In this document: positions 17,480 to 26,651 of the stretch, one piece after another
Layout: each line of letters starts with the position of its first letter
Numbering within the stretch: position 1 is the first letter of the stretch
Origin: an uncultured Clostridia bacterium
Lineage (GTDB): Bacteria; Bacillota; Clostridia; TANB77; CAG-508
Direction: 5' to 3'
Length of the DNA: 64,000 bases
NCBI GenBank assembly: GCA_948502395.1
Contig: CAOPES010000001.1
Location: forward strand, 62,001 to 126,000
Notes under the pieces: model-generated
Database searches by the model: none
Seen by the model: the letters and a program-made list of their open reading frames with translations, nothing else
Told to the model about the DNA's origin: nothing
Program-made: the position numbers and the translations under genes

Positions 17480-17497
17480 AAGTAAAGGAAAGACAGA

Positions 17498-17971
17498 ATG
17501 TTTGAAATAATTTATAAAGAAATAGAAGAAAAAGAAGAATATGAAAAAATAATAAAAAGAGTTTTAGAACAATGTTTCAAAGAAGAAAAACTACTAAACT
17601 CAAAGTTATATATAACAATAACATTAACAAACCCAGAGAATATAAAAGAAATAAATAAACAATATAGGAACATAGAAAGAGCAACAGATGTTCTTTCATT
17701 TCCTATGTTCGAAAAAGACGAGCTAGAACAAAAAATACAAAATGAAGATTTTGAATATCCAGATGTACTAGGAGATATCATAATATCAATAGAAAAAGTA
17801 GAAGAACAAGCAAAAGAGTATGAGCATAGTTTTGAAAGAGAATTAAGCTATATGATAGTACACGGATTTTATCACTTAATGGGATATGACCACATAAAAG
17901 AAGAAGACAAAAAGAATATGAGACCAAAAGAAGAAAAAATCTTAAACGACTTAAAGATAAAAAGAAATTAG
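17498..17971 (+). CDS. ybeY: YbeY endoribonuclease
   Basis: YbeY is a zinc-dependent RNase acting in 16S rRNA maturation and ribosome quality control. The metal motif H-G-x-x-H-L-x-G-Y-D-H is visible as V-H-G-F-Y-H-L-M-G-Y-D-H, with R-A-T-D-V-L-S-F-P upstream. The length, 157 residues, is usual. Confidence 0.96.
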   Translation: MFEIIYKEIEEKEEYEKIIKRVLEQCFKEEKLLNSKLYITITLTNPENIKEINKQYRNIERATDVLSFPMFEKDELEQKIQNEDFEYPDVLGDIIISIEKVEEQAKEYEHSFERELSYMIVHGFYHLMGYDHIKEEDKKNMRPKEEKILNDLKIKRN

Positions 17972-18043
17972 AATAAGCTAATCTATAAGCAAGCATATAT
18001 AAGATAAGACAAAAATATAGAAAAGCAAGTTAGGAGAAAAATT

Positions 18044-19126
18044 ATGAGAACAAGTGAAAAAGGTGGAACAAAAGCACTATTTATAATATTAATAATATTA
18101 GTAATTGCAGCAGGAGGAGTACTTGCATACAAAATAGTAAAAGATAAAGATAACAAAGAAGTAGCAACAGAAGAACAAAAAGATGTACTAGTTACAACAA
18201 TAGAAGAAAAAGAAGTGCAAATATTTAAAGGTGATGACAGACCAATAGCAGTAATGATCGACAACCACAAAGATGCTTGGCCACAAGGTGGAATACAAAA
18301 AGCATATATGGTGTATGAAATAATAGCAGAAGGTGGAGAAACAAGACTAATGGCACTATTCAAAGGACAAGAAATAGACGAAATTGGACCAGTAAGAAGT
18401 GCTAGACATTATTTTATAGACTATGTAATGGAAAATGACGCAATATACACACACTTTGGACAAAGTCCACAAGCTCAAAGCGACTTAAAGAAATTTAGTA
18501 TAGACGACATAAATGGAATAGCAGAAGACGGAACAACATTCTGGAGAACAAAATCAAAAGCAGCTCCACACAATGCAATGACAAGCACAGAAAAACTATT
18601 GCAATCAGCAAAAAACAAAAAATATAAAACAACATCAAAAGAAAAAAGCGTATTAAACTATGTAACAGACGAAGTAAATTTGGAGAATGGCCAAGGAGCA
18701 ATTAGTATAACAATACCACACTCTAACCTACAAACAGTAGAATACAAATATGACGCAGAAAATAAAGTATATGAAAGATATGCAAGAAACAAAAAACAAA
18801 CAGACTTAAACACAAAAGAAGCAATAACAGTAAAAAATATAATTATAACATTCTGTGAAAATTACACATTAACAGATAAAGAAAACAAAGGAAGACAAGG
18901 TTTAAAAAATATCGGAACATTTGACGGATATTACATAACAAACGGAAAAGCAATCAAAATAAAATGCGAAAAAACAGCAAGAGACGAAAAAACAGTATAT
19001 AAAGACTTAGACGGAAACATAATAGAAGTAAATGATGGAAACACATTTGTAAATATATGTGCACCTGATGCAAAAGTAGTCATAGAAGCACCAGCTGAAA
19101 TGGAAGACGAACAACCAGTAGCATAA
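18044..19126 (+). CDS. YerB-like DUF3048 secreted or anchored protein
   Basis: A cytoplasmic tip and one transmembrane segment (L-F-I-I-L-I-I-L-V-I-A-A-G-G-V) are followed by a DUF3048 region: D-D-R-P-I-A-V-M-I-D-N, E-I-I-A-E-G-G-E-T-R-L-M-A-L-F and I-G-P-V-R-S-A-R-H-Y-F-I-D. The B. subtilis homologue YerB is a lipoprotein of unknown function. No lipobox cysteine is visible here, so membrane anchoring is by the N-terminal segment. Confidence 0.88.
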   Translation: MRTSEKGGTKALFIILIILVIAAGGVLAYKIVKDKDNKEVATEEQKDVLVTTIEEKEVQIFKGDDRPIAVMIDNHKDAWPQGGIQKAYMVYEIIAEGGETRLMALFKGQEIDEIGPVRSARHYFIDYVMENDAIYTHFGQSPQAQSDLKKFSIDDINGIAEDGTTFWRTKSKAAPHNAMTSTEKLLQSAKNKKYKTTSKEKSVLNYVTDEVNLENGQGAISITIPHSNLQTVEYKYDAENKVYERYARNKKQTDLNTKEAITVKNIIITFCENYTLTDKENKGRQGLKNIGTFDGYYITNGKAIKIKCEKTARDEKTVYKDLDGNIIEVNDGNTFVNICAPDAKVVIEAPAEMEDEQPVA

Positions 19127-19152
19127 AAGGTGAAAAGAAAGAAGGAGAAAAA

Positions 19153-19485
19153 ATGAACATATATGATACAGCTAATAGATTAGCACAAGAAATAAAACAA
19201 TCAGAAGAATATATGAATTATAAAATGGCAAAACAAACATTAAACTTAAACACAAGTTTAAAGGAAAAAATGGTGGACTTTGATAAACTTAGATATGAAG
19301 TTCAAATAGAAATGATGCAAACAGGAAAAAATGACGAAGAAAAATATAAAAAAATGCAAGAACTATATGCAGAACTAATTGAGAACAGTGAAGCAAAAAG
19401 TTTCTTCGAAGCAGAAACAAAATTCAATGTAATGATTGCAGATGTAAACAAAATAATAGGTGAGGCAATAAGAGACGTGATGTAA
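19153..19485 (+). CDS. YlbF/YmcA-family protein
   Basis: A 110-residue helical protein, D-T-A-N-R-L-A-Q-E-I-K-Q-S-E-E-Y, with a central D-F-D-K-L-R-Y-E-V-Q region and C-terminal F-N-V-M-I-A-D-V-N-K-I-I-G. This is the Com_YlbF fold. In Bacillus, YlbF with YmcA and YaaT controls RNase Y and competence, biofilm and sporulation. Which paralogue this is cannot be decided. Confidence 0.85.
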   Translation: MNIYDTANRLAQEIKQSEEYMNYKMAKQTLNLNTSLKEKMVDFDKLRYEVQIEMMQTGKNDEEKYKKMQELYAELIENSEAKSFFEAETKFNVMIADVNKIIGEAIRDVM

Positions 19486-19491
19486 AGAACA

Positions 19492-19583
19492 TTTGGGACA
19501 ATTGGGGACGTTTCTTTTTGGACAAAATGTCCATTAGGAAACGTCCCAGATGGACATTTTGTCCACTTTGGGACACATCTATC
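19492..19583. repeat. Dispersed GGGACA/GGGGACG palindromic repeat
   Basis: It contains TTGGGACAATTGGGGACG, GTTTC...GAAAC and GGACAAAATGTCC hairpins, and ends GGGACACATCTAT. It shares modules and order with 6225-6278. It lies between the YlbF-like gene and the next start and could form a long hairpin. Confidence 0.75.
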
Positions 19584-19601
19584 TATTTTAAAGGAGAAAG
19601 T

Positions 19602-20291
19602 ATGGAATTTATAATAATTGCAATAATTTCGGTAATATGTATCCTTATTTTAGGATACATATTTGATTATAATATGAAAAAAATCAAGCATATAGCAGAT
19701 GATAAAGAACTAGATGAAGTTGCTAAAAAGTATCCAAACAACATACAAATGTGTAAATATTATCTTAAAAAATTGAATAATGAAAAAGTGAAAATAGAAG
19801 AAAATACCGAAAGTGAAGCTAGCTTATACATAGCAATTACTGACAAAATTTCTATTGCAAATATAAGTAATACATATACAAGAATTCAAACTATTGCACA
19901 TGAGTGTTTACATTCAATTCAAAATAGAAAAATATTGATGTTTAATTTTATATTTTCAAATATATATATTTTATATTTTATTGTAATTTGTGCATTAGGA
20001 TTGTTTAAAGTGTTGCCATATAAAATGATGTTTTTATCAATTTTTTTGATTTTGAGTTTGATTTATTATGTGGTTAGAATTTATTTGGAAAATGATGCTA
20101 TGATTAAGGCTAGATATTTAGCAAAAGATTATATGGAAGATGTTAAAATTTCTGATAAAGATGAGATTGATAGATTAGTCAATGGTTTTGATAAGATTAA
20201 TGAAGTGGGGATTAAGTGTGTCAATTACAGTTTTTTCTTAAATATTATGATTAAAGTCTTGATATTTTCAGTTATTTGTATAATAAGATAA
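19602..20291 (+). CDS. Membrane zinc metallopeptidase-like protein
   Basis: The 229-residue protein has an N-terminal transmembrane segment, a cytoplasmic-looking domain, the zincin motif H-E-C-L-H in Q-T-I-A-H-E-C-L-H-S, then two more hydrophobic segments and a C-terminal one. HExxH embedded among membrane segments resembles the YugP-type peptidases. The substrate is unknown. The start follows AAGGAGA. Residue use changes to GAT/AAT-rich codons in the last third. Confidence 0.65.
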   Translation: MEFIIIAIISVICILILGYIFDYNMKKIKHIADDKELDEVAKKYPNNIQMCKYYLKKLNNEKVKIEENTESEASLYIAITDKISIANISNTYTRIQTIAHECLHSIQNRKILMFNFIFSNIYILYFIVICALGLFKVLPYKMMFLSIFLILSLIYYVVRIYLENDAMIKARYLAKDYMEDVKISDKDEIDRLVNGFDKINEVGIKCVNYSFFLNIMIKVLIFSVICIIR

Positions 20292-20295
20292 CAAA

Positions 20296-20319
20296 AAACC
20301 GCAATATGCTTTGCGGTTC
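20296..20319. terminator. Bidirectional terminator
   Basis: AAACCGCAA, TATGC and TTGCGGTTCT, flanked by A and T runs. It lies between convergent genes and touches the stop codon of the minus-strand gene. Confidence 0.85.
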
Positions 20320-20858
20320 TATTTATCTTTTAATAATAAATTTAACATTTCTGGGTAAATTGTTTTTGCATTTTTGTTCCAGTTATCAACAATGCGTTTA
20401 GCTCTTTCACGAGAGCCTGCAAAAGTTCTAACTTCAAAAATTGTTTCATTATTTTCTACAATTTTACATTTTATAGTATAATCATTCTCATTTTTTGGAA
20501 TGAATTCAGCAATAACAGAAGACTCTTCTTCAATTAAAGCAAATTCTTTTTCAAAAATATTATCTGCTTTTAATTTCATAAGTCCTGGTAATACGTCTTT
20601 TGTAAGAATATATGCATTTTTCCCTTCAGAAGTTATTCTGATAACTTGTTCTTCTTCTTTTGTATATGTTCCTACTAGCTTTGAGTCAATTAAATCTGTT
20701 AGTACTTGTTTAAAATAAAAATAGTTAATATTATTTATAGATGTAATGATTTTAAACAAATCATCTTGTCTTGTATCGTTATCTATTAGATTTAATATGT
20801 ATAAGATTAAAACCTTATTTTCTGCCAAAGTAGTAGCATTATTTGAATTTGAACTCAT
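20319..20858 (-). CDS. DUF4364 family protein
   Basis: A 179-residue protein with N-terminal helix-turn-helix-like sequence, L-A-E-N-K-V-L-I-L-Y-I-L-N-L-I, and a winged region, V-I-R-I-T-S-E-G-K. DUF4364 proteins are common in clostridia and look like transcription regulators, but their role is not established. I chose the ATG at 20858 with AAGGAGTG upstream, three codons after an earlier possible start. Confidence 0.8.
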   Translation of the reverse strand: MSSNSNNATTLAENKVLILYILNLIDNDTRQDDLFKIITSINNINYFYFKQVLTDLIDSKLVGTYTKEEEQVIRITSEGKNAYILTKDVLPGLMKLKADNIFEKEFALIEEESSVIAEFIPKNENDYTIKCKIVENNETIFEVRTFAGSRERAKRIVDNWNKNAKTIYPEMLNLLLKDK

Positions 20859-21004
20859 AAATAGCACTCCTTACTTTGCTTTCTTGTTGGAATTATATCA
20901 CAACTTACAGAAAAAGTAAAATAATTATTGAAAAAAACTTTTAAAATTAAATAAAAAGTGATATACTATATCCGAAAAATTTTAACAATTAGGAGTGATG
21001 ATTT

Positions 21005-21961
21005 ATGAAAAAAGGTAAAATTGTATTAGTAGGAGCAGGATTTGTCGGAATGAGTATGGCATATTCTATGTTAAATAGAGGAGGTATAAATGAGCTTGTA
21101 CTAGTAGACATTGATGAAAACAAAATTAAAGGTGAAGAAATGGATTTATCACATGGATTACCATATGCACCACAAAAAATGATAATAAAAGCAGGAAACT
21201 ATTCAGATTGTAAAGATGCACAAATAGTAGTAATAACAGCAGGAATAGCACAAAAACCAGGTCAAACAAGATTAGAATTAGCAGAAGTAAACACAAAAAT
21301 AATGAAACAAATAACAGAAAGTATAATGGCTAGTGGATTTGACGGGATTATAATAGTAGCAAGTAATCCAGTGGATTTAATGACACATGTTGTATCAGAA
21401 GTATCTGGACTACCAAAAAGTAGGGTAATTGGATCAGGAACAGTGCTAGACACAGCAAGACTACGTTATTTAATTGCAGATTATTTAAAAGTATCTAGTA
21501 AAAATGTGCATGCATACATAATGGGAGAACATGGAGATTCTTCATTTGTTCCTTGGAATCATGCATATATAGGATGTAAAAAAGTTGTAGATATAATGAA
21601 AGATAACAAACATCCAATGGAAGATTTAAATAAAATTCATGAAGGTGTTGTTAATGCAGCATATGAAATAATTGAAAAGAAAAGGGCAACATATTATGGA
21701 ATAGGTATGGCTTTAAATAGATTAGTAAGAGCTATTTTAGATAATGAAAATTCTATTTTGACAGTTTCTACTTATTTAAAAGATGGCCAATATGGTCAAA
21801 ATGATATCTATATTGGTGTTCCAGCTATTATAAATAGCAAGGGGGTTAGAGAGCTGATAGAACTTGATTTGAATGAAGATGAACAAGCTAAGTTAAATCA
21901 TAGCTGTGGATTGATTAAAGAAATGAGAGAACAATCAATTGATAAAATTATAAAAGGATAA
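21005..21961 (+). CDS. ldh: L-lactate dehydrogenase
   Basis: It reduces pyruvate to lactate with NADH, balancing redox during fermentation. The Rossmann loop V-G-A-G-F-V-G-M-S, the substrate loop K-P-G-Q-T-R-L, N-P-V-D and the catalytic histidine in G-E-H-G-D-S are all present. The Q-T-R loop favours lactate over malate dehydrogenase. 318 residues is normal. It is a single gene with its own terminator. Confidence 0.96.
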   Translation: MKKGKIVLVGAGFVGMSMAYSMLNRGGINELVLVDIDENKIKGEEMDLSHGLPYAPQKMIIKAGNYSDCKDAQIVVITAGIAQKPGQTRLELAEVNTKIMKQITESIMASGFDGIIIVASNPVDLMTHVVSEVSGLPKSRVIGSGTVLDTARLRYLIADYLKVSSKNVHAYIMGEHGDSSFVPWNHAYIGCKKVVDIMKDNKHPMEDLNKIHEGVVNAAYEIIEKKRATYYGIGMALNRLVRAILDNENSILTVSTYLKDGQYGQNDIYIGVPAIINSKGVRELIELDLNEDEQAKLNHSCGLIKEMREQSIDKIIKG

Positions 21962-21963
21962 AA

Positions 21964-22010
21964 ATACGATAGTCTAAAAAGTAAAAAATAACTTGTTTAG
22001 ACTATCGTAT
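21964..22010 (+). terminator. Hairpin terminator after ldh
   Basis: ATACGATAGTCTAAA (21964-21978) and TTTAGACTATCGTAT (21996-22010) are perfect 15-base inverted arms. There is no long T tract, so termination is likely but not certain. Confidence 0.7.
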
Positions 22011-22016
22011 TAATTG

Positions 22017-22046
22017 TTGACGTAAAGCCTTTCTAAAAAGTAAAAT
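22017..22046 (+). promoter_or_regulatory. Shared pilin-family promoter, copy 1
   Basis: TGTTGACGTAA with -35 TTGACG at 22017-22022, an 18-base spacer and TAAAAT at 22041-22046. The same element lies before all six pilin-like genes in the window. Confidence 0.75.
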
Positions 22047-22079
22047 TATAATAAAACTAAAATAGAAAGGTGGATAAAA

Positions 22080-23986
22080 ATGAGAAAAACAAAATTAAAC
22101 AAAGGTATTACACTAATAGCACTAGTAATAACAATAATAATCTTATTAATTCTAGCGCGGAGTAACAGTGGCCACACTAACAGGAGAAAATGGAACAATA
22201 GGAAAAGCTCGGAGAAGCAAAATTCAAAACAGAATTATCAGCAGTAGCAGAAGAATATGAGTTATATTTAACTGAAAGACTTTCTAACGACAGAAGTTTC
22301 GAAGAAGGTGCGTTATATGCAGGTAAAAATGCATTAATATATGACTCGGTACAAGAAGAAGGAAATATATATACTGTTCTAAAAAATTCGAATAAAAAAT
22401 ATGTAGACAATTTTGAAGTAATAAAAGGAGAACTATTTTATTTTTCTCAAAATGAAAATGAGAAGAAATGGGCACAAGAAATTGGAATAAAAGTAAGTCC
22501 ATATATAATAATAGATGGAGAGCTAATGTCATCAGATAAAAATTTAGATTTAATGGATGAAGCAACAGGTTCAATAATAATACCACAAAATGTAACAAAA
22601 ATAGGGGATGGAGCATTCAGAGATGTACCAGGTTTACGAAGCATAGTAATTCCAGGAACAGTAAAAGAAATAGGTGAGAATGCCTTTTCAGGAAATCCAA
22701 CTTTGGAAAATGTAATAATAGAAGAAGGTGTTGAAAAGATTGGAGCGCAAGCTTTTTTTGCATGTTCAGCTTTGAAAACAATAAAAATAGCAGATAGTGT
22801 ATCAAGTATAGGACAACAATGTTTTTTTAGTTGTACAGCGCTCACAGAAATAAACTTTCCAAAATCTTTAAAAGAAATACCAATGCAAATGGTAGCGGCG
22901 TGTAAATCGATAACACAAATTGTAATACCAGAAGGAATAACAAAAATAGGTGGATATGCATTTTGGGGATGTAGCGATTTAAAAGAAGTTGAGATACCAT
23001 CAACAGTAACAATTATTGATGGTGGGGTGTTTTTAGGAGACTATAAATTAACCAAGATAGAAATATCAGAAAATAATGAAACATATAGTTTTGCAAATAA
23101 TTCATTAATGTCAAAAGACGGAAAAAATCTATATTTTGTTTTAGCTAATACAACAGAAATAAGCATACCAGAAACAGTAGAAAATATCCAAGCGGGAGTT
23201 TTTGAATCATATCCACGACAAGTAGTACTAAACATTCCGAAAAGCGTAAAATCAATTCAAACAACATTTGGTGGATTAATAACAAGAATTAATGTGGCAG
23301 AAGAAAATCCGAATTTTAAATCAGTGGACGGAAATTTATATACAAAAGATATGAAAAAACTTATTAGATACACACAGAACCAAACAGCTTTTATAATGCC
23401 AAATGAAGTAACAAGAATTAGTAACAAAGCTTTTTTATCTGCTAGTAATTTAAAAAACTTAACACTTTCTGAAAATTTAGAAAATATAGGTGGATTTCAA
23501 TTTCAAGGAACTAAAATTACAGATTTACATTTTCCAGCAAAAATGAAAGATATTGATTATTCAATTACTTTTTATGGAGTAAATATAAATATTACAATAG
23601 CAGAAGACAATCCATATTTGAAAACATTAGACGGAACAATTATATTAGGTGAAAATGGAAAGAAACTTGTAGCAATATCAAAAGACTTGGAAACATATAA
23701 TATTCCAAATTCGGTAGAAACAATAGGAAATTATACAATTTATGCAAAGAATAATTTGAAAGAAATAGAGTTACCAAATAGTGTAAAGAATATTTATGAC
23801 AATGCATTTGACGCATCAACTAATTTGCAGAGAGTGCAAATAGGTTCAAATATAGAGAAAATTAGCAAAATAGCATTTACTAATTGCTCTTCGCTAAGAG
23901 AGATAGTAATAGATAAAAAAGAAAATGAAATAGCAAATGCACCATGGGGATGCCCGTTTGGATTAAGGGCAATAAAATGGAAATAA
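22080..23986 (+). CDS. Pilin-like N-terminus plus BspA-type leucine-rich repeats, two CGG frameshifts
   Basis: It starts with the family leader K-G-I-T-L-I-A-L-V-I-T-I-I, a prepilin-like segment cut after Gly. Frame 0 meets CGG at codon 27 (22158-22160) and again at codon 44 (22210-22212). Skipping each C gives L-A-G-V-T-V-A-T-L-T-G-E-N-G and G-K-A-G-E-A-K, identical in plan to the intact paralogues, and a single 634-residue protein. From about residue 145 it has BspA-like (LRR_5) repeats such as I-G-D-G-A-F-R-D-V-P-G-L-R-S-I-V-I-P, which mediate surface binding in other bacteria. The long C-terminal frame is open, which argues against pseudogene decay. Confidence 0.8.
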
Positions 23987-23989
23987 TAG

Positions 23990-24023
23990 AAAAGAAACGT
24001 CTGTAAAAATGGCGTTTCTTTTT
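23990..24023 (+). terminator. Intrinsic terminator
   Basis: AAAAGAAACG and CGTTTCTTTTT form a stem around TCTGTAAAAATGG. Confidence 0.88.
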
Positions 24024-24072
24024 GCATAAATATCTTTTTTAGAAAGAAACTGGAAAAAATGGAAAAAACCTG

Positions 24073-24101
24073 TTGACATACGGCTGTAAACGTTGTATAA
24101 T
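24073..24101 (+). promoter_or_regulatory. S10 operon promoter
   Basis: TTGACA (24073-24078), 17 bases, TATAAT (24096-24101): a perfect consensus, fitting a highly expressed ribosomal operon. Confidence 0.93.
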
Positions 24102-24107
24102 ATATAA

Positions 24108-24423
24108 GCATGAATTAAGCGAAGAAGCTGAATGTGGCTACATCTTGCGAATCCGTAAGAATGGAGGGAACTTCGGTGGAGTATGTCATGGCAAAGACCA
24201 GGCGGTAAGTTTTATAAAAATAGCACTTATCCCAGAATTAACATGCATGTTTTGGGAATTTATATAGGAGAAATCCGAAACACCAGAGTGCGTTTTAACT
24301 TGCCACGGTAATAATCGTAGGGTAAAGCTAATTAACAAGGGGAGGGGATATTTTTTATCCCAAAAGAATTACCCGAAAAGAAAAAGTGTCCCCTGACAAA
24401 TATTAGAAGGAGGGAAAATTACA
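24108..24423 (+). other. Long 5' leader of the S10 operon
   Basis: About 310 untranslated bases follow the promoter. Local stems include CCCAGAATT...GTTTTGGG (near 24230-24257). The last part (24337-24400) is one copy of a repeated GGGGA...TGTCCCCTGACA element also found inside the operon. Such leaders often bind a ribosomal protein for feedback control. I do not recognise a known class. Confidence 0.6.
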
Positions 24424-24747
24424 ATGGCAAACACAGTAGCAACAAGCGAAAAAATTAGAATAAGACTAAAAGCATATGACCATGTAGTTTTAGATCAGTC
24501 TGCTGAAAAGATAGTAGATACTGCTAAGAAAACAGGAGCAAAGGTTTCAGGTCCTATTCCATTACCAACACAAAAAGAAGTCGTAACAATCTTACGTTCT
24601 CCACACAAATACAAAGATTCAAGAGAACAATTTGAAATGAGAACACATAAAAGAGTAATTGACATCTTATACCCAACACAAAAAACAGTTGACAGTTTAA
24701 TGAAATTAGAACTACCAGCTGGTGTTGACATCGAAATCAAATTATAA
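24424..24747 (+). CDS. rpsJ: 30S ribosomal protein S10
   Basis: Residues I-R-I-R-L-K-A-Y-D-H, G-P-I-P-L-P-T and R-T-H-K-R-V-I-D-I identify S10, part of the 30S head and also NusE in antitermination. 107 residues, slightly longer at the N-terminus than usual. GAAGGAGGG precedes the ATG. First gene of the S10 cluster. Confidence 0.97.
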   Translation: MANTVATSEKIRIRLKAYDHVVLDQSAEKIVDTAKKTGAKVSGPIPLPTQKEVVTILRSPHKYKDSREQFEMRTHKRVIDILYPTQKTVDSLMKLELPAGVDIEIKL

Positions 24748-24951
24748 TTAAAAACTACATATATAATGTAGCAACAAACAAAAATTAAACCACGCTGGAA
24801 AAACCAATAGCGATCAAAAACGAGTATTGCAAGGCAAACGAACGAAAAAAGCGGAAGCGTACTTATGTACGTTGAGCATTTTTGAGAGAAGTTTAACACA
24901 GCAAAACGAAGTTTTTCATTGGTATTCAGCCAATAGTTAGGAGGAAAGAAA
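24748..24951 (+). other. Structured spacer between rpsJ and rplC
   Basis: This 204-base gap is long for the operon. It holds a nested inverted repeat: an outer CCAAT...ATTGG with GCTG/TCAGC flanks, and an inner GCGTACTTATGTACG hairpin followed by TTGAGC. The inner GTAC hairpin is similar to one in the rplF-rplR gap. No coding frame seen. Confidence 0.6.
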
Positions 24952-25587
24952 ATGAGCAAAGGAATTATCGGTAAAAAAATCGGTATGACACAAATATTTG
25001 ATGAAAAAGGAAATGTAATTCCAGTAACAGTAATAGAAACAGCTGGAAACACAGTAGCACAAATAAAAACAATAGAAACAGACGGATACAACGCTATCCA
25101 ATTAGGATATGGAGAAATAAAAGACAAACATATCAACAAACCAGAAGCTGGACATTTTGCAAAAGCAAAACTAGCAAACAAAAAACATCTAAGAGAATTC
25201 AGAATGGACGATGTAGCAAACTACAAAGTAGGAGATGAAGTAAAAGCAGACATCTTCGCAGCAGGAGAAAAAATCGACGTTCAAGGAACATCAAAAGGAA
25301 AAGGATTCCAAGGTGTTATAAAAAGACATGGACAATCAAGAGGACCAATGGGACATGGTTCAATGTATCACAGAAGACCAGGTTCAATGGGATCTACATC
25401 AACACCAGGAAGAGTATTCAAAGGTAAAAAACTACCAGGACATATGGGAAGAGTTACAGTTACAATACAAAACTTAGATGTTGTAAGAGTAGATATGGAT
25501 AAAAACGTAATATTAGTAAAAGGAAGCGTTCCAGGACCAAAAGGAGCAATTCTAAAAGTAAAATCAGCTGTAAAGGCTAGTAAATAG
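24952..25587 (+). CDS. rplC: 50S ribosomal protein L3
   Basis: G-I-I-G-K-K-I-G-M-T-Q-I-F at the start and G-S-M-Y-H-R-R-P-G-S-M-G...G-R-V-F-K-G-K-K-L-P-G-H-M-G identify L3, an early assembly protein near the peptidyl transferase centre. 211 residues. Confidence 0.98.
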   Translation: MSKGIIGKKIGMTQIFDEKGNVIPVTVIETAGNTVAQIKTIETDGYNAIQLGYGEIKDKHINKPEAGHFAKAKLANKKHLREFRMDDVANYKVGDEVKADIFAAGEKIDVQGTSKGKGFQGVIKRHGQSRGPMGHGSMYHRRPGSMGSTSTPGRVFKGKKLPGHMGRVTVTIQNLDVVRVDMDKNVILVKGSVPGPKGAILKVKSAVKASK

Positions 25588-25608
25588 AAAGGAAGGAGGA
25601 GTTAAATC

Positions 25609-26232
25609 ATGCCAAAAGTAGACGTATATGATATTAAAGGTAAAAAAGTAAGTGATATAGAATTAGCTGAAAACGTATTTGGAATTGAACCAAACGAAAA
25701 CATAGTACACAGCGTACTAGTTAACTACTTAGCTAATCAAAGACAAGGTACACAAAGTACAAAAACAAGAGCAGAAGTTCGTGGTGGTGGAAGAAAGCCA
25801 TGGAGACAAAAAGGAACAGGTAGAGCAAGACAAGGTTCAATAAGAGCTCCACAATGGATAAAAGGTGGTATAGCACTAGGACCAAAACCTCGTTCATACA
25901 AATATACAGTTAATAAAAAAGAAAGAAGACTTGCAATCAAGTCAGTATTAAGTTCTAAAGTATTAGAAAAACAACTAACAGTAGTTGATAAATTAGAATT
26001 AAAAGAAATCAAAACAAAATCAATGGTAAATGCATTAGCAGCATTAAAAGTAGAAGGAAAAACATTAATAGTAGTTCCAGAAGTTAACAAAAATGTTCTA
26101 ATGTCAGCAAGAAACATTGAAGGTGTTAAAACAATAACAGCAAACAACATCAATGTATTTGATTTATTAAAATATAACAATCTAATTTTATCAATAGACA
26201 CTGTTAAAAAATTAGAGGAGGTGTACGCATAA
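25609..26232 (+). CDS. rplD: 50S ribosomal protein L4
   Basis: The exit-tunnel loop G-G-G-R-K-P-W-R-Q-K-G-T-G-R-A-R-Q-G is present. 207 residues. The stop codon overlaps the rplW start by one base. L4 regulates the S10 operon in E. coli; here that is only a possibility. Confidence 0.98.
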   Translation: MPKVDVYDIKGKKVSDIELAENVFGIEPNENIVHSVLVNYLANQRQGTQSTKTRAEVRGGGRKPWRQKGTGRARQGSIRAPQWIKGGIALGPKPRSYKYTVNKKERRLAIKSVLSSKVLEKQLTVVDKLELKEIKTKSMVNALAALKVEGKTLIVVPEVNKNVLMSARNIEGVKTITANNINVFDLLKYNNLILSIDTVKKLEEVYA

Positions 26233-26579
26233 TGCTACCAGAAGAAATAATAATTGCACCAGTTGTTACAGAAAAGAGTAACGACCAATTACAAGAAGGT
26301 AAATACACTTTCAAAGTAAACAAAAAAGCTACAAAAGTTGAAATAGCAAAAGCTGTTGAAAAACTTTTTGAAGTTAAAGTATTAAAAGTAAATACAATGA
26401 CAGTAAACGGAAAACAAAAAAGAGTTGGATACCACACAGGTAAAACATCTGACTGGAAAAAAGCTATCGTAACAATCGATACAAACCCAGAAGAAAAAAC
26501 ATACCTTGCTAAAGGTGGAAAAACAACAAAAATAAGCAAGAAATACAAAGATTCTATTGATGAATTTATGGGTGCTTAG
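26232..26579 (+). CDS. rplW: 50S ribosomal protein L23
   Basis: I-I-A-P-V-V-T-E-K-S and Y-T-F-K-V-N-K-K-A-T-K-V-E-I identify L23, which sits at the tunnel exit and docks trigger factor and SRP. 115 residues, slightly long. It starts on the last base of the rplD stop, with GAGGAGG upstream. Confidence 0.97.
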   Translation: MLPEEIIIAPVVTEKSNDQLQEGKYTFKVNKKATKVEIAKAVEKLFEVKVLKVNTMTVNGKQKRVGYHTGKTSDWKKAIVTIDTNPEEKTYLAKGGKTTKISKKYKDSIDEFMGA

Positions 26580-26651
26580 GCAAAATCAATTTTGCAAAAA
26601 TTATCTGGAGAACACCAGGAAAATAAATTATAATAAAGGAGAGAAAATAAA

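Noticed and set aside
22080..22526. Pilin/BspA gene as an ordinary pseudogene
   Set aside because: Both breaks have the same CGG form as in other genes, and about 590 codons downstream remain open and repeat-structured.
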